62,000 nucleotides of DNA from Zygnema cylindricum (lineage: Eukaryota; Streptophyta; Zygnematophyceae; Zygnematales; Zygnemataceae). Position numbers and translations under genes: made by a program. Where the stretch lies: positions 231,429 to 293,428 of the forward strand of contig JBBHKE010000879.1 of assembly GCA_037447655.1 (NCBI GenBank), read 5' to 3'. The notes below the pieces were generated by a model that worked only from the letters and a program-made list of their open reading frames with translations, was not told the DNA's origin and ran no database searches. This document shows, piece by piece, positions 32,841 to 45,778 of this stretch; the first letter of the stretch is position 1; each line of letters opens with the position of its first letter.

Positions 32841-33822
32841 GTTGTGTATCGGTAAGGATTTGCGGATAACCAATATGGGCCTTTTTTCGGGTTGATGATA
32901 ATCGATATATTGGTACGATACATCGACATCGGTGTTATCGTCGATAAACAACCAATAATATTTGTAGTTTATCGGCGATAACATCGATATCGATAACAAT
33001 CAGCAAAAATTGTACGGACCGTACAAATAAATGTATGGCCAGTATACTTAACTGTATGGGTTATTTCCCTAACGCGACTCGGACCCCCGTGCCCCCGATT
33101 TCGGTAAAAAATCACGATATTTGCTTCATTGTTTCTAATTTAATGGGGTTTTACTTGGGTTCCAAGCTCCTATACCCTTGAAAAATGTCCTTTTGACTGA
33201 TGTTTTTTTTCTAAATGGCAATTAATAGCAGCAGTATTACAGATTTGTTCGTCTGTTTTGTTCGTCTGTTTTGTTCGTCTGGTTTTCGAAAAAGTTTGAT
33301 TTTACAAATTCACAATGTAATTAAATTTTTTCGTTTGGATTATATAGTTTCAAAACTATAAACTATTATTTTAAATTTGTGAACATTTTTGTGCCACGCT
33401 GTACGTAACTAAATAGTTAAACAACGTACGGAACATATTCTTACACGTGGCATACCACGCTATATAAAGTCAATAATATGATGCAGTATATTCTAAAGTA
33501 ATCTTGTATGCACACTATATATTCTTAAGTTATCGCCCATATGGAATTTGTTGGTCTTGGACTAATATATCGAACCTCTGACCGTTCGATAACCGATACT
33601 ATCGGATCGTGTTATCTCGATATTTTTACCGATACAACACTCGAAAGTTCACAGGGTGACTATGCACGTTTTGTCTATAATGTTCGGGACATCGATTCCC
33701 ACGTATTGTACGTGTGCTTACGTGTTCGTACGCTTGAGTATGCGTGCGTACGCGTGTATATGCATGTTCACACGTGTTGGGGTGTGCTAGTATGTCGGTG
33801 GCTTTTCCGGGGCGCTGACTTA
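32841..33822. other. No gene; CGATAT-rich cluster related to element E
   Basis: ATCGATAT, ATCGACATCGG and CGATAACATCG words crowd 32893-33000 and 33568-33640; the second cluster ends TACCGATACAACACTC, like the right end of element E. TTGTTCGTCTG is repeated three times at about 33246-33282. A stretch of alternating GTAC/ACGT words is at 33705-33775. No protein was recognised. Confidence 0.45.
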
Positions 33823-34591
33823 GGGTTTGTCCCCATGTACTTCTAACTTAGTGAAATTACTTTGTATTTTAGCGCGGATCCGCCGGACCCGGTTTTCAAG
33901 TGTCCGTATGTCTGTAAGGATGAAATCGTAAATTACGCTTGTGACGATTGTATACGTCGACAATACCTGTGACGGTTGTCAACGTCTACAATCTGTGTTC
34001 GCACGATATTTTTTGGAACTACCTGTGACGTCGCATGTCTTATCGTGACATTGTAGACATACCGCATTCCAGCCTGGCAGTTTCCCGGTTGAAGAAGATG
34101 TGCTTTGCCCTTCGCATCGCCTGTCCGCTCGAGGTGAAATGGCATCGGAATTTGAAGACCCCTGCAAATAAAAAATCCGTACTGGACGAAAACAGACAAA
34201 ATCAAACATACTGTGTACTTATTTTCGTCTTATTATAACGCAAACGGACAGAACAGAGCGAACTATTTACTTTTCTTTGTCCTTGGAAATCGTACGAAAT
34301 TTATGGCACGTGCGAAAATATGTTCCTATTTGTCAATCGAAAAAACCTAATATTAAATCACATCACGCATGTGTTTTAAACAAAAGTTTGAAGATGACGT
34401 TTTTTGTCGTAGAAGTGGGTCGAAAAGCACAAGACGACAGATTTTCGTACATCCTAAGTTCAAGGATGACGCAAATTGTACTCCACAAATTTGCGATTCC
34501 TTCGTACGGTTGCATTTTTGGCAGTACGGCGCTAAGTTTTACGGGAAAACGACAGAAAAAAACCCTTACTTATGCACATGGGGACACACCC
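33823..34591. mobile_element. Tourist-like element T2, copy 1 (769 bp)
   Basis: Ends GGGTTTGTCCCCATGTAC and GCACATGGGGACACACCC, with TTA at 33820-33822 and 34592-34594. The weak palindrome CACATCACGCATGTG is at 34359-34373; GAAGATG (ATG 34394) opens a frame reading TFFVVEVGRKAQDD, shared with the copy ending at 55311. Confidence 0.85.
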
Positions 34592-35462
34592 TTAGTGTCA
34601 CGTAGGATTTTGTACTCCGGTCCATTCATATTGCTAAATGTCACCGGGGATTCTGTTCAGCCATTGTCAGAAACGGGAAATTCAACCGTACGATAAGTCT
34701 GACAAAGAGATTTTTAACTGTTTTTATTAGATGTCGCGTATATCATGATAAACGAGTTGCCATCCGGCCTGCAGTCCGCACAACGAATATCACCGATATC
34801 GATTTCAGATTCCTACTGATGCCTCGTCTACTCCTCTTGTGCCACGATGTTTCCTAATCGCCGACACCGATTTCATTCTCAAATCTGTCTTTGACGCAAA
34901 ATATAATAGATTTCCTTGACGCACAGAAACTGTTCACCAGTTATTTTGTACGATTCGAAGAATTTTACGTTGGTTTAAAATTGTAGACCTACCAGACAAC
35001 GAAATTTGGCATTTGCGGCTTGTCCGTTTCGCTAGTACGACAAAAGCTATCGCGATTGAAACGGAGAGCCCTCCGGTTCGAGCAGAAGTTTCTGGGAAAA
35101 TAAAAATTTCGACCAGATTTCTCACTTTTTGTTGTCAGAGGTCGCAAAAGTCAAAAAAAATCGTACCCGAAGCCGACCTTTTTTTTTTTTCAAAATCTGA
35201 GTAACCGACGCCCGACCGAGTTTTGTCACGCTCCAAAATTGTTAACCGTTAACCGACCGTCGTTTACGAAAAAAAAAAAAACCGAAACTCGATTTCTAGC
35301 GACTAACCGTGCCCGCCCGTAACCGAAAAGGTACAAAATTACAACGCTCATTGTTATTAACGTTAAGCATTTATTACACCGCGAATCGTAATCATCGTAA
35401 ATAAATAATTAATGTTATCCATTCCAATGTAGATTTTCAAAACAAAGTTGTACTAAACCGTA

Positions 35463-36001
35463 CACCGTGAATTGTTATTCGCGTAAAGGTTTCTTTAGCG
35501 TGTAGGAACAATTACCGTTATTTACGCTAATTGAGAATTTTGATTTTTTCAAAAAAAACATACATACTGGATATTTACTTATACTAATTTGGATTTAAAA
35601 AAAAATAAACACCCGCCCCAAAGTTGTTTACACTAATATAGGTTCTGTTTAAAATCTGACAAATCGTACACAAATCGTACGTTCACACGGTCGAAACGCG
35701 GTAACGGGACGAATATGTGAGAACATGATTTTTGACGACCCAATTGCATCCCCTTTTTAGAGCGCATATTCTCATGCGTCCGTGGTTACTAAAACCCATT
35801 AATTATACGTTCTCACTTAAAAAGGTACATTTTTGTACGGTCTGAAACTGACCGTACAACACTCTATTTAGATGATAAAAATAGGAAAAGAACCCTAAAT
35901 GGCGTAAAAGAAAAAACAGAATAATTTATGATGTGTAAGAATTTGGGGAAAAAAAAAGGTACCTAAAATAACGTCCATTACGCCAATACCGATTCACGGT
36001 G
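35463..36001. mobile_element. Group B3-long MITE inside hAT copy 2 (539 bp)
   Basis: Ends CACCGTGAATTGTTATTCGC and CCAATACCGATTCACGGTG with TA at 35461-35462 and 36002-36003. The interior block TCACACGGTCG..ATATGTGAGAAC matches the element at 40175-40727. Confidence 0.78.
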
Positions 36002-36003
36002 TA

Positions 36004-37070
36004 GTTTATCAATAACTCTAAGTTAGGTTTCTGTCAGTAATAGTTATCCGCTTTACATAATATGACAAACGTACAATTTCACGTCATAATTATCCGATTT
36101 CTTAGGTACACATACAGAATCTGACAAACGTACAATCTTACGTCATTATGACGTTTCCACTACACGGTTTGTGAAAACGTACAATTTCACGTCATAATTA
36201 TACGATTTTTAGGTACACATACAGAATTTGACAAACGTACCATTTCACGTCATTATGACGTTTGCACTACGCGGTTTGTGAAAACGCAGTTACATCATAA
36301 CGACATGTATTAAATCATTTTTTGTACTTTTGTCGTTAATACGGTACAATTTTGCACGGACAGACACCGATCGTAAGCCACACTATTTAAAACGACACTT
36401 TATTAAAGTTGTTAACGTTGATTAAAAAACTATTTTAAATAATGTAAAGGAGAATTTAGAGTTATTTACTCTTTATAAGGTTTTTGGGTCAGAATTCGTG
36501 GTGACGGAATTAGCGTTAATAACGCTAATTACGATTCGCGGTGTAGTGTTAATGGAAAATTATGATTAATGATACTATTTAATGCAAAGAGACGTGGCAG
36601 GTTATAGTCAACGTCTTTAAATAATATTGTTAACTTTATTTTGTGATTTTAATGTTTATTCTCTCGCAAATCTAAATTTTTCGCTACAATTTTTCGGACA
36701 CTTTTTCTTTCGACTATAATACTATGTTATGAATTATGCAAAAAAGGTAAAGTTTTAATTATGAATGTTTACAAAAAAAGTCTTAGTTTTTCACATAGAA
36801 AATCAATTAGCAAGAAACACAATGTGATGAGCAAAAAAACCAAAACATATTTTGTAGTATCAAATATATGAAAAATCAAATCACAACCTTGTCCTATTTT
36901 CGACTCTATTATACAAATTCTCAACCTCAAACCTAAAAATTACACAAAATATATAAATCTAAATGTGGTATAAATACTTCGCTTTGGTAATTTTGTAAAA
37001 ATAAACATTCCGGTTTAAGAAGAAAAAAAGATAAAAGCTTTAAAAATTGTGAAAAACAAATATATATATA

Positions 37071-37105
<35 letters not shown>

Positions 37106-37156
37106 AACTAATACTAAAAAAATAACAATAATTAGAAAACAAAACAAAACAAAAAA
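36004..37156. other. hAT 3' flank with B1-derived sequence; no gene
   Basis: GACGTTTGCACTACGCGGTT with GTGAAAACGCA, ending near 36380, is the reverse of the interior of group B1 copies (17590-17500) and also lies at 21370-21490. A (TA)n microsatellite is at about 37062-37101. From 36520 to 37156 it follows the matching region 22250-23080 of hAT copy 1. Confidence 0.6.
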
Positions 37157-39396
37157 CTATGCATTTAAAAGATCTCGGTTGGATCTAACACATAAAAGAT
37201 CAATAACAATTGAAGTCGCTAGTGCGCTCCTCTTCTTTGTTATCGTGTTCTCGGCATCCGAAAAATTGGATTCCGACATGGAACTATAAGCCGGAATAGC
37301 AAGGATAGATCTAGCAACACCGGCTATAATAGGAAATCCTCCATCTTTCGCATATACATATGATTTCTTTTTCCACCATTGAAGTATGTTAAAGTTCAAT
37401 CTTTCGTCGTTGGTTGAATTTAAATCAAAATAACGTTTCAATTCGTCACTAACGAGCGTTTTTTTTTTGTCGGTGGTAATAAAAACCTCATTTTCGTCAT
37501 CGCTCTCACCAAAAAAATTGTGGAAACCGTCCATATTTTGCGATATTTTTTGTTTTTTTGTGATACGTTGAGGACTACCGAAATGAACGTCATCACCTAG
37601 GTCGTTAGCAAGTTCTCGAAGTTTGACCCTAGCGCTTTCAATTTCGGTTTTCGATACCCCAATTATTTCAAGCTTTTGTTTTTGTCGGGGATTTAAGAGA
37701 GCCGCGATAATATGATACTCATGAAGGCCCCACTTTGGTAACGCAAATTTCATAAAAAGTTCTTTCAATTTTTGCAAGTTTGGGGAATCGGCCGGGCATT
37801 CTTTTTCACCGTCATTGTAAGATGTTTTTCTTATCTTACGATGGTTATGCAGAGACGTTATTTAAAACAAAACCAAATGTAAAGTTGGTTCTTTGAACTT
37901 TTCCAGCTTTAGGGTCGCTTCTTGAAACCTTTCCAAAAATCGAATAAGTCCGGTAAGGTGAGTCTTATCGATAGAAGCAAAAAGTATCAATTTATTTTTT
38001 GCTTGAGCGATTGGTCCTATCTCATTGAATGCATCGTAAATACTCTTAAACATTCGAAGCAAATAATTCCACCGCATTGCGTTTCTTGTTTTAAAGTGTT
38101 TTTCAAAAGATTTTGTAAATTACTCTGTTTGAAAAACGTGACCAATGATTTACACGCATCTATTAGATCAAAGAATTGAAGAACTTCCACACCGTATTTG
38201 TATTTTTTGGAAGTTTCGCTCTTGTTCAAAATTGTTGTCACATTGTAGCAATTTTATGGTCCGCGCAAGGTATCCAAGTAAACATACTCGTTAGACCTTC
38301 AGTCGCACACATGTTAGAGCCACTGTCGGTCACAACAACGAAACGATTTGCCAAAACATCAAAATTGGACAATTCAAAATTGGTCAAACAATTTTTGAAA
38401 GCCATTAAAACATTTTCCGTTGTATGTTTTTCCTCCGGAAAATGATCGACTTTAAGCGTCCAAGCATGAAGTTTAAATTCTTTGTCAATAAAATGAGACG
38501 TTACTCACATGAATAAGGTTTTTTTTATTGTCTCGGTCCGAGATCGATCTTAAATGCGACAAAAATATTATTATCAATATTTTCTTTAAGTTTTGGGATG
38601 ATCAAACTACGAATATCTTTGGCAGAAGATATAATGTATTTTTTTACGCCATTGGCGGACAGGAGTAGTTGGTCGATGTCAACACTTTTGTTGAACAAAA
38701 CACCAACATCAAATAATGCTTGACAAAATGCTTGAAAACCTGGGAAAAAAAATAAAAATAACATACAATTATTAACCACGATCAATAAATAAGGTTTATA
38801 TCAAAATAACATCATGACAAACCAAAAAATAATAAAAAAATAAAAATAAGCGTACGGATATAAATTATAGATAAAAAAATAGTGATGAAGCTCAATAATA
38901 TAAATTTATTAACAAAACAAGTTAAAATGACATATACATTAACGCCATCCTAAATGGAATTCAAAATAAATCATACCTGAACCGTCGACCATCGAAAATG
39001 GTCGAAGGTCCTGGCAACACATCAACGCCACCATTTTCGCATTTTTTTTTCGGTCACTCGTTTTCGCCTCCGTTTTTGAAAGAAATTACGAAGAATTCCT
39101 CTAAAACTATCCATGTCGCCCAAAGCTAAACATGTGTGAGTGTTAATTGTTGACGTACCGTTTGTTGACTTGTATTGATAAACTACGAAACATGTGTTAC
39201 AAGCCACTAAACCTCCCCCATTTACAATGTATTTGTTTGATGTTTTAGTTTCATAGACATGTTCAATTTTTTTCCAACAACTTGAAGTGGTCTTGCTTTC
39301 TTTCACTAGGTAATACAAAGCAGTTTGACCATTTTTTGATTTTTGAAGTTCGTTTTGGATTGTAGTTTTAAGAGAAGCGAGGATGTTTTTGTCCAT
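37157..39396 (-). pseudogene. hAT transposase, copy 2
   Basis: The best-preserved part is the C-terminal 206 codons (37777-37157): WGLHEYHIIAALLNPRQKQK, an acidic stretch (ESDDENEVF), RYFDLNSTNDERLNFNILQW, ARSILAIPAYSSMSESNFSD and KKRSALA..LLCVRSNRDLL, the hAT dimerisation region. The N-terminal BED-like finger is at 39396-39022 (CWKKIEHVYE, ACNTC, NTHTC). The middle is broken into pieces between 38785 and 37862. Here the VAFKIDLG segment keeps the Asp that copy 1 has lost, and CADH is visible at about 38260. Two frameshifted copies differing in which residues survive imply independent decay of one former enzyme. Confidence 0.88.
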
Positions 39397-40174
39397 TTTG
39401 GTGTATGACTATGTTTTGTTTGAATTGTGGTCAAGCTTTTCTAACTTGAATAACATTCCCATTTATCGATTTATTGTTTGAAACGTGTGAGTAAGCTAAT
39501 AATTAGGATTTGTCTTCGGAAACTGACGTAATAATTTCATTTTCCCTGATTTATTTACTAATAATGACTACATGTCGCGTGACATTGACATAATAATATG
39601 ATATATTTGTGAAAACGCGGTATAAAACACATAATTAGCACTTTGCAATAATCTACAATGTACGAGTAAGCCAATAGTTACGATCTGTGGCGTTATACTG
39701 ATATAATAATTTGACATATTTTTGGAAACACCGCATAAAGTGCATGATTAACACTTTACAATAGATTACGGTTTGCGGCCTTTATCTTTTTGTAAGATTC
39801 GCGAAATGAGTAGTGTTAGTACCATGTTAGATTTGCGATGCTAATCATGATGCCACGTACTTCCACGATACCAAAAGTACAAAGAACAAATAATGTTGGA
39901 AAAAAAAAGTACAAAATTTCCATTTTTTTTTGTTTTTTGTTTGATCGAACGTAACCGACCGTTTTTTTTTTCCTGGTGAGTCAACCGACTGTAACCGCCC
40001 GACCCCCGGAATTTGGCAACCGAATCCGTTCCGGATCCGGCGCGGGCGGTCGATTAGCGGTCGGTCACGGTTTCGGTTGACCGTTTGTGACCTCTGATTG
40101 TTGTATACGACACCGAAACCAAGGGCTCTCCGTTACAATATCGGTCAGCCGATATGCTTCTTGGCTGCTCGCTA

Positions 40175-40727
40175 CACCGTCAATCGCTATTAGAGTAAAG
40201 GAATAAATAGCGTAAAAAAACAATTAGTGTTATTAACACTAATCGGGAATCTTTATTTTTTGAAAAAATATATATATACTAATTTATCCCTAACTGTAAT
40301 TTGGGTTGTCCTGAATAATAAATACCCGCCCTTTCGATGTCTACAGTAATGTGCGTATCAGTACAAAATCTGACAATTCGTACGCCGTCGCGCTGCTCAC
40401 ACGGTCGACGGACCAACATATGAGAACGTGATTTTTTTCTGACGAGTTTACATCTATTTCTTTCAGTGCACATTCACATGTGTGCACAATAATGTTAAGT
40501 GTCTTTTCATGCCTTTGTAATTCTAAAAGTACCATTTCGTACGGAAATATCCTCTCCGTACGTCACACTATTTCCATCGCAGTGTACTTCCATTATTAAC
40601 GCTTATTGAAAAAAAAAACCTAATTAGAATAATGGAAAAACTAGAATAATGGATTGTATTTCGGGTATTTTTTTTTTTAAAAAGGGCACCCAATTGGTGT
40701 TATATACTCTAATAGCGATTGACGGTG
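40175..40727. mobile_element. Group B3-long MITE inside R copy 1 (553 bp)
   Basis: Perfect ends CACCGTCAATCGCTATTAGA and TCTAATAGCGATTGACGGTG, with TA at 40173-40174 and 40728-40729. Interior matches 35640-35760. Absent from R copy 2. Confidence 0.85.
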
Positions 40728-41515
40728 TACTGTACTTTCTTTATTTACATGCCTCCGTACACATTTCAGACACTTTGTCCTCCGTACTCTTAGCAACAGA
40801 CACTTTGTCGGTTTGTACTGAGCTTGATTCCGAAAGGTTCGGGATACCCGAACTAAAATCTGGCCGGTTCGTATTCCAAACCTTTCAAACATAGACATCT
40901 GGCACCCACCTGAGAGTCACCTTGATTGCAAGTGATTCTATGACAACCACATGTCATCACTACAAGCGTAACTCTCCGATAAAAATTATTCCGTACACGA
41001 ATCTGTACCTTTCAACCATTTCCGACTGTTGTTTCCGGAGTATTAGTCCCAAAGGTTCGGGAAACCCTAGGTGAGATTTGTGCTAGTCAGCTTTTCAAAA
41101 CCTCCCGAGAGCGAGAGCTCGCACACGTGTCAGACTTGCCATGATAGCCAGCGATTCGCCGTCAGCCATCTGTCCGTCTTGTCAAGTTTTTACATGTCAC
41201 CGTCAACAGTTCAACACATAGGAATTAACGTCTCAATTTAGCTGCCGACTCATTTCAAGCACAGATGAAAAGTACGCACTTTATAATATGTATGTAAAGT
41301 CTCTAATGGTAATAACTTAGTATGTTTCAAATATGGTGTATCAATTCTCAATCTGACGATGTGCTTTCTAAACCATAGTTCCAAAACCCTAAATCTAAAA
41401 CACGTATTATACGTCATCTTTCCGCACTTACGCCGATTTAAACTCCTTTACTATATAACACGAAGTAATATGCGTTACGAAATAAAATTCGTTATTTGTT
41501 ATTTTTTGTTAACGA

Positions 41516-42392
41516 ACATTTTAACTAATATTCTCCGAACACAGTTTTCAATTGTCCCAATTCGTAAGAACGAAATCCTAACTTACGTCCGTGACGATTG
41601 TATACGTCAACAATACTTGTGATGGTCGTCATCGTCTACAATTTGTGTTGTCGCACGTTATTTTCTGTGATTGCTTGTGACATTGCATGACTTTACGTTA
41701 CATTTGTATACGTACACCCTTCTAGCCTGTGCCGTTTCATGATTGAAGGTGCGCTAATCCTTTGCGTCTTCTGTCCGGTCGACGTGAAATGTCATCGAAA
41801 TCTTGAGACCCCTGCAAAAAAAGATCCGTACCGGACACAACGGACAAAATAAAACAAATAGAGTACACCACGAATCGTTATTAACGTCCATGTTTTTTTC
41901 GCCACTTAAAACATCTTTCTCCGTACACATTTGTCGGATTGTGGTAACACTCTCAACATCCGATTGGCGGTCTCAAATTGAAAATCCAACAAGTGTGTAC
42001 GGATAAAAGATGTTTTAAGTTGCGAAAAAAACCTTGACGCTAATAACGATTCGCGGTTGTACTTTTCCTCGTCGTTTGAAATCGTCTGAAATTTTATAAA
42101 CTTTCTTACATGTGCGAGACTGTTTTGGTACTTGTGGAGCTGTGATACTTTAATTTAAAACACATCGCCGATGTGTTTTAAGATTAAGTTTGAACATGAT
42201 GTTTCTTGACGTGGCCGTGGGTCGAAAAACACAAGACGACAACATGTGGTACATTATTAGTTAGATGATGACGCTAATTGTACTTCTACTATTCCATTTT
42301 TTTTGTACGGTGGTAACTTACGTGGTACAACGCTAAGGTTTTAAGGAAAACGACACAAAAAAACCCTAACTTTGGCACATGGGGACACAACC
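41516..42392. mobile_element. Tourist-like element T2, copy 3 (left end worn)
   Basis: Matches T2 copy 1 from GTGACGATTGTATACGTC (41591) onward and ends ACATGGGGACACAACC followed by TAA. The near-perfect palindrome TAAAACACATCGCCGATGTG extends through 42156-42180; ATG 42196 follows TTTGAAC. The left terminus could not be placed. A B2 MITE is nested at 41866-42059. Confidence 0.75.
41866..42059. mobile_element. Group B2 MITE inside T2 copy 3 (194 bp)
   Basis: Ends CACCACGAATCGTTATTAAC and CTAATAACGATTCGCGGTTG with TA at 41864-41865 and 42060-42061. Arms TCGCCACTTAAAACATCTTT and AAAGATGTTTTAAGTTGCGA are complementary. Confidence 0.85.
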
Positions 42393-42929
42393 TAAGTCTC
42401 GACTTACATCATTAGTTATGACGCCATTTTTGTGTTGTATATGTACGTGAATGTGATGTTATTAAAGATCCTAACGGATAATGGCCACAAAATAGATAAC
42501 ATTCGTGTCCGTGAAGGCTCCCACCAAACTAATTTTGTACAATCAGTCGGGCGTCAAAACGTGTTACACATTTCGACGACAACATTTTCACGGTATTTTT
42601 TAAAAGCCACTTTGACGGACTTAAAACCGGTTCAATAAGTTAGTTACAAATGATTTGTGAAAATAACGTGTAGCCCAACTTAAATCGAAAGGATTAAAAC
42701 CAACTAAAACGAAAGTTACGGCAAAATTTAATCATGTATGAAAACATTTGTCGCTTTTGTCCAATGACTGTTTTAACCACACCGTGATTTGGTATTAGGC
42801 CTATGTTCCATCACGTAGTTATGTAATTGTACAACTAACATTACGGTTTGTTATGTTTTAGACAATATTCCATCACTAAGAGCTTGTAAACCATATGTTA
42901 TAAATATAGTGGTACCACGTATGTTAAAA

Positions 42930-44580
42930 TCGGATATTGAAAATCGTCAAAGATTTACCGTGTACTAGTGTAAAAGGTGATCGTACGACAGAAAATGTGT
43001 ATTTTTTGCAAACGCCTTCTCTTTTACATAACTCATTTATTAGGGTTCATGTTTTTTCGCGTGACTAAAGAACGTTCATATAAATAGTTTGAGGAAAGAG
43101 TGGTGCAATAAATAGCGTGACGAAAGAGCGTTATGAGATTACTTTTGTATTTTTGGTTGGATTATGGAAGGTACATATCATGTGCAAATTTTGTGAATTC
43201 TGTTGGTTGTCCGTTGTGATGCGTATCTTTATCATCCAGCGTATCGCGGCTCTTTATCTTTTGTAATCGACAACCCACCTCATCAAGGTGGGTTAAAAAA
43301 TTGAAGCGAATGGTTCATGAATGAATATTAACGACCATTGTTACCGCCCAATCCTTTGAGAATAATGGCAACATTTTATATGATGTTATTCGCATATAAA
43401 AAAAAAGTGGTACGGCTTACCACAAAGAGGTTGGAATTTCTATAAACAGCCTCACTTTTCGTCTAATGGAACTCCGCCCTTAGTGTCAAGAAACTATTAC
43501 GTCAAGGAAAAAAAAAGTGTTAACTCTATTTCGGGTTCAAAGTCCTAATGTCAACAAAAATTTTTTTTACACCTAGCACTAATTTGGATACATATTCCCC
43601 TAATGTAGCCGATATAGTCTATTTCCACATAGTCGAAGTTGGAATAGGTGAGAATAGGTTCGCGCTATTTTCCCCCATCTTTGGTGTTGGGAATCAAATT
43701 TAGTGCTCTTTTTAAGGTCGACGTACTCACTTTCCCTTGTCAACGCCTTTATATGACATTTTTCTTGTACATTTGTACGCAATAATGAGCATTTTTAGTT
43801 CGGCATGACATATTGTGTACACTACACTGTTTAAAGAAGTCCAAATTCAACTTATTGACATTATTAAACTGTACATATGTTAGCGTAGAAGAAAAAGTAA
43901 AAATATTAGTTTTAATGTTAAGTTTGAGGGCTAAAGTTTATAGACGGTGTATCGCTATGTCAGATTTCCTATTCATTTTTTGAAAATGAACAGTATCTTG
44001 TGCATTTTTTCATGATATCGAGCTTCAGAGTACAAGCAATATCGAACACGTGGAACACCACAAAAGAAAAAATATTTAAATTTCGCCAAGGTGGCTTGTA
44101 CGATATCTTGAACATTTTTGAGGTTCGTTTCTAAATGCTTAACCGTTGACCGTCGGAGCCCCGTAAGAGTGCAAATCGTTTTGAGTTGCGAGGCCAGGTG
44201 TCCTCTTTCACAACATGTCAAGGAGACGGAGAAAGTTCGTCTTCTATATAGGAAACGATAAGCCGGCGGAAAGTACGTAACTGTAGCTTAGCATTAAAGT
44301 ATCGTACCGTTCCTTACCTTACAGTACTGTACTGTAATGTACTGTTCAATACGTTTCGATTAAGTACGTCAGCGAATATAAAGATATAACGGACTTGACA
44401 TATTAATATATTGAGGTTTTGGCGGTGACGAAGAATTTTCGGTTAAGGGTTGGGCTTCATTTGCCACTTTGCGTATCGATCGGTTTTTGAAAGATGAAAC
44501 GATGGCGTCGCCATTGCACGAACCGTTTTAATGCTTTGGCCATTATCATTCCCTGCGTATATTGTACGGACGAAAAGAAA
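42930..44580. repeat. Repeat Q, copy 2
   Basis: Second copy of the unit at 29930-32840, without the T2 and group B insertions found there. It contains T3 copy b. Frames of up to 82 codons show nothing recognisable. Confidence 0.65.
43043..43479. mobile_element. Tourist-like element T3, copy b (437 bp)
   Basis: TTA at 43040-43042 and 43480-43482; right end CTAATGGAACTCCGCCC. It sits at the same place in Q copy 2 as T3 copy a in Q copy 1, so it predates the Q duplication. Palindrome AACCCACCTCATCAAGGTGG(GTT) at 43272-43294, then TTGAAGCGA and ATG 43310. Confidence 0.75.
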
Positions 44581-44636
44581 AAGAAACCTGAGGAAGAGCA
44601 AAAAAATGTGAAAAACCTTTTATTTTTGTTGTCTTA

Positions 44637-45090
44637 GGGTGGCGTTCCATTAGACAAAGAGTGAGGTTGTTTACAAAAATCCGGACCTATCCGTACTACG
44701 TCGTACCTCTTATTGTGTTTTTATAAGCGAACAACATTACAAAGAATCTTGCCAATATTCTCCAAAGGTTTGGGAGGTAACAATGACCGTTGGATGTTTT
44801 TTCGCGAAGCATTCGCTTCGATTTTTTTTGTAATTGGTGTTGTACCTCGAGGAGGTACATCACCATTTATAGAAAAAATTGAGCCGCGACACGTTGGATA
44901 ATGAATGTACGTGTCTCGACAGCAAACCAACGGAAATCAAAAAGCTTCGCACATGATAAATGCATTAAAAAATTTAACGGAAATCACGAAAGTGATCTCG
45001 TAACGAGCTTTCGTCGCGCTATTTTTGTTACCGGCCATTCGTCACACTATTTGTGGAAGTGCTCATTCGTCACGAGAAAAAGCATAAATC
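44637..45090. mobile_element. Tourist-like element T3, copy c (inverse orientation)
   Basis: Left end GGGTGGCGTTCCATTAGAC after TTA at 44634-44636. The right end is near 45090, followed by TAA. The sequence is the reverse of copy a. Palindrome GTACCTCGAGGAGGTAC lies within 44836-44864. On the minus strand TCGAAGCGA precedes ATG at 44812, reading LREKTSNG, close to FREKISNS in copy a. Confidence 0.75.
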
Positions 45091-45318
45091 CTAAAAATAA
45101 TGAGCTGGCATGTGACAAGCGTTTGCAATGAGTACAAAATGTGTGTGGTACAATGCCCTGGTCAGCCCGTACATGGTATGCAAATGACGATTTTGAGTTG
45201 AAGTTGGTCGATGTAAAAAATATTTGATGATTTTCAATATACGATCTTACCTTACGTGGTACCACTCATTTCGAAGCACGTGGATTACAGACTCTACGCG
45301 AGAGAACAACGTTCAAAG

Positions 45319-45770
45319 CATAGTTCAAAAGTAGGCATTTCTATTGTAGGTATTTTGTTGGCGCCTTCAACGTAAGTTGTGTCATGGGCTTTTCATGTGA
45401 TTGTCTTAAGTCGCTACTTTGATCAGCGACCGCCCGATCGTCCAAATCTAACAATAGTCCTATCGTAAGTTGTGTTAAAGGCTTTTCATGTGATCTTCTT
45501 AGATCGCTACTTTGATCAACGACAATCCGATCGTCCGAATCTGACGGTTTAAATAAAAAGTCGCTCAAAACTCACATTTTTTTTTGTATGATTTTTCTTT
45601 TCAAATTTAGACATGACGTTTAATTCTCTATCAATCCATGTGCAACTCAAACCTATTACTCTTTTATTTCATTTTACGGCCAATACAATATGGGTCTCAA
45701 TAGTATATTGTATTTTTTGCGTAAAACATGCATATTGTATGGGTGTACTTTCACCTACTTTTGAACTATT
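45319..45770. mobile_element. hAT-type MITE, copy 3 (452 bp)
   Basis: Ends CATAGTTCAAAAGTAGGC and CCTACTTTTGAACTATT; duplication GTTCAAAG at 45311-45318 and ATTCAAAG at 45771-45778 (one mismatch). An internal block of about 100 bp (AAGTTGTGT..TTTTCATGTGAT..CTACTTTGATCA) is present twice, at 45374 and 45469, which explains the extra length. Confidence 0.85.
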
Positions 45771-45778
45771 ATTCAAAG

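Larger units (their letters stand above)
35136..40096 (-). mobile_element. hAT element, copy 2, with TSD
   Basis: Left end CAGAGGTCGCAAAAGTC, right end GACCGTTTGTGACCTCTG. The 8-bp duplication is TTTGTTGT at 35128-35135 and ATTGTTGT at 40097-40104 (one mismatch). The uninterrupted sequence exists in R copy 2 near 55910-56665. It contains a nested group B3 element and the remnant transposase at 37157-39396. Subterminal ACCGACCG/CGGTCGG words recur at both ends. Confidence 0.9.
34240..41515. repeat. Repeat R, copy 1 (split by hAT copy 2)
   Basis: Collinear with 54950-58215 across both sides of the hAT insertion. Left anchors include CATTGTCAGAAAC, TTTCCTTGACGCACAGAAAC and GACAACGAAATTTGG. Right anchors include GATTCCGAAAGGTTCGGGAT, AAAGGTTCGGGAAACCCTAG, AATTAACGTCTCAATTTA and GTTATTTGTTATTTTTTGT. 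Inside the right part two units of about 220 bp, each starting AAAGGTTCGGG, form a degenerate tandem pair (40833 and 41051). No coding region is recognised; class unknown. Confidence 0.75.
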
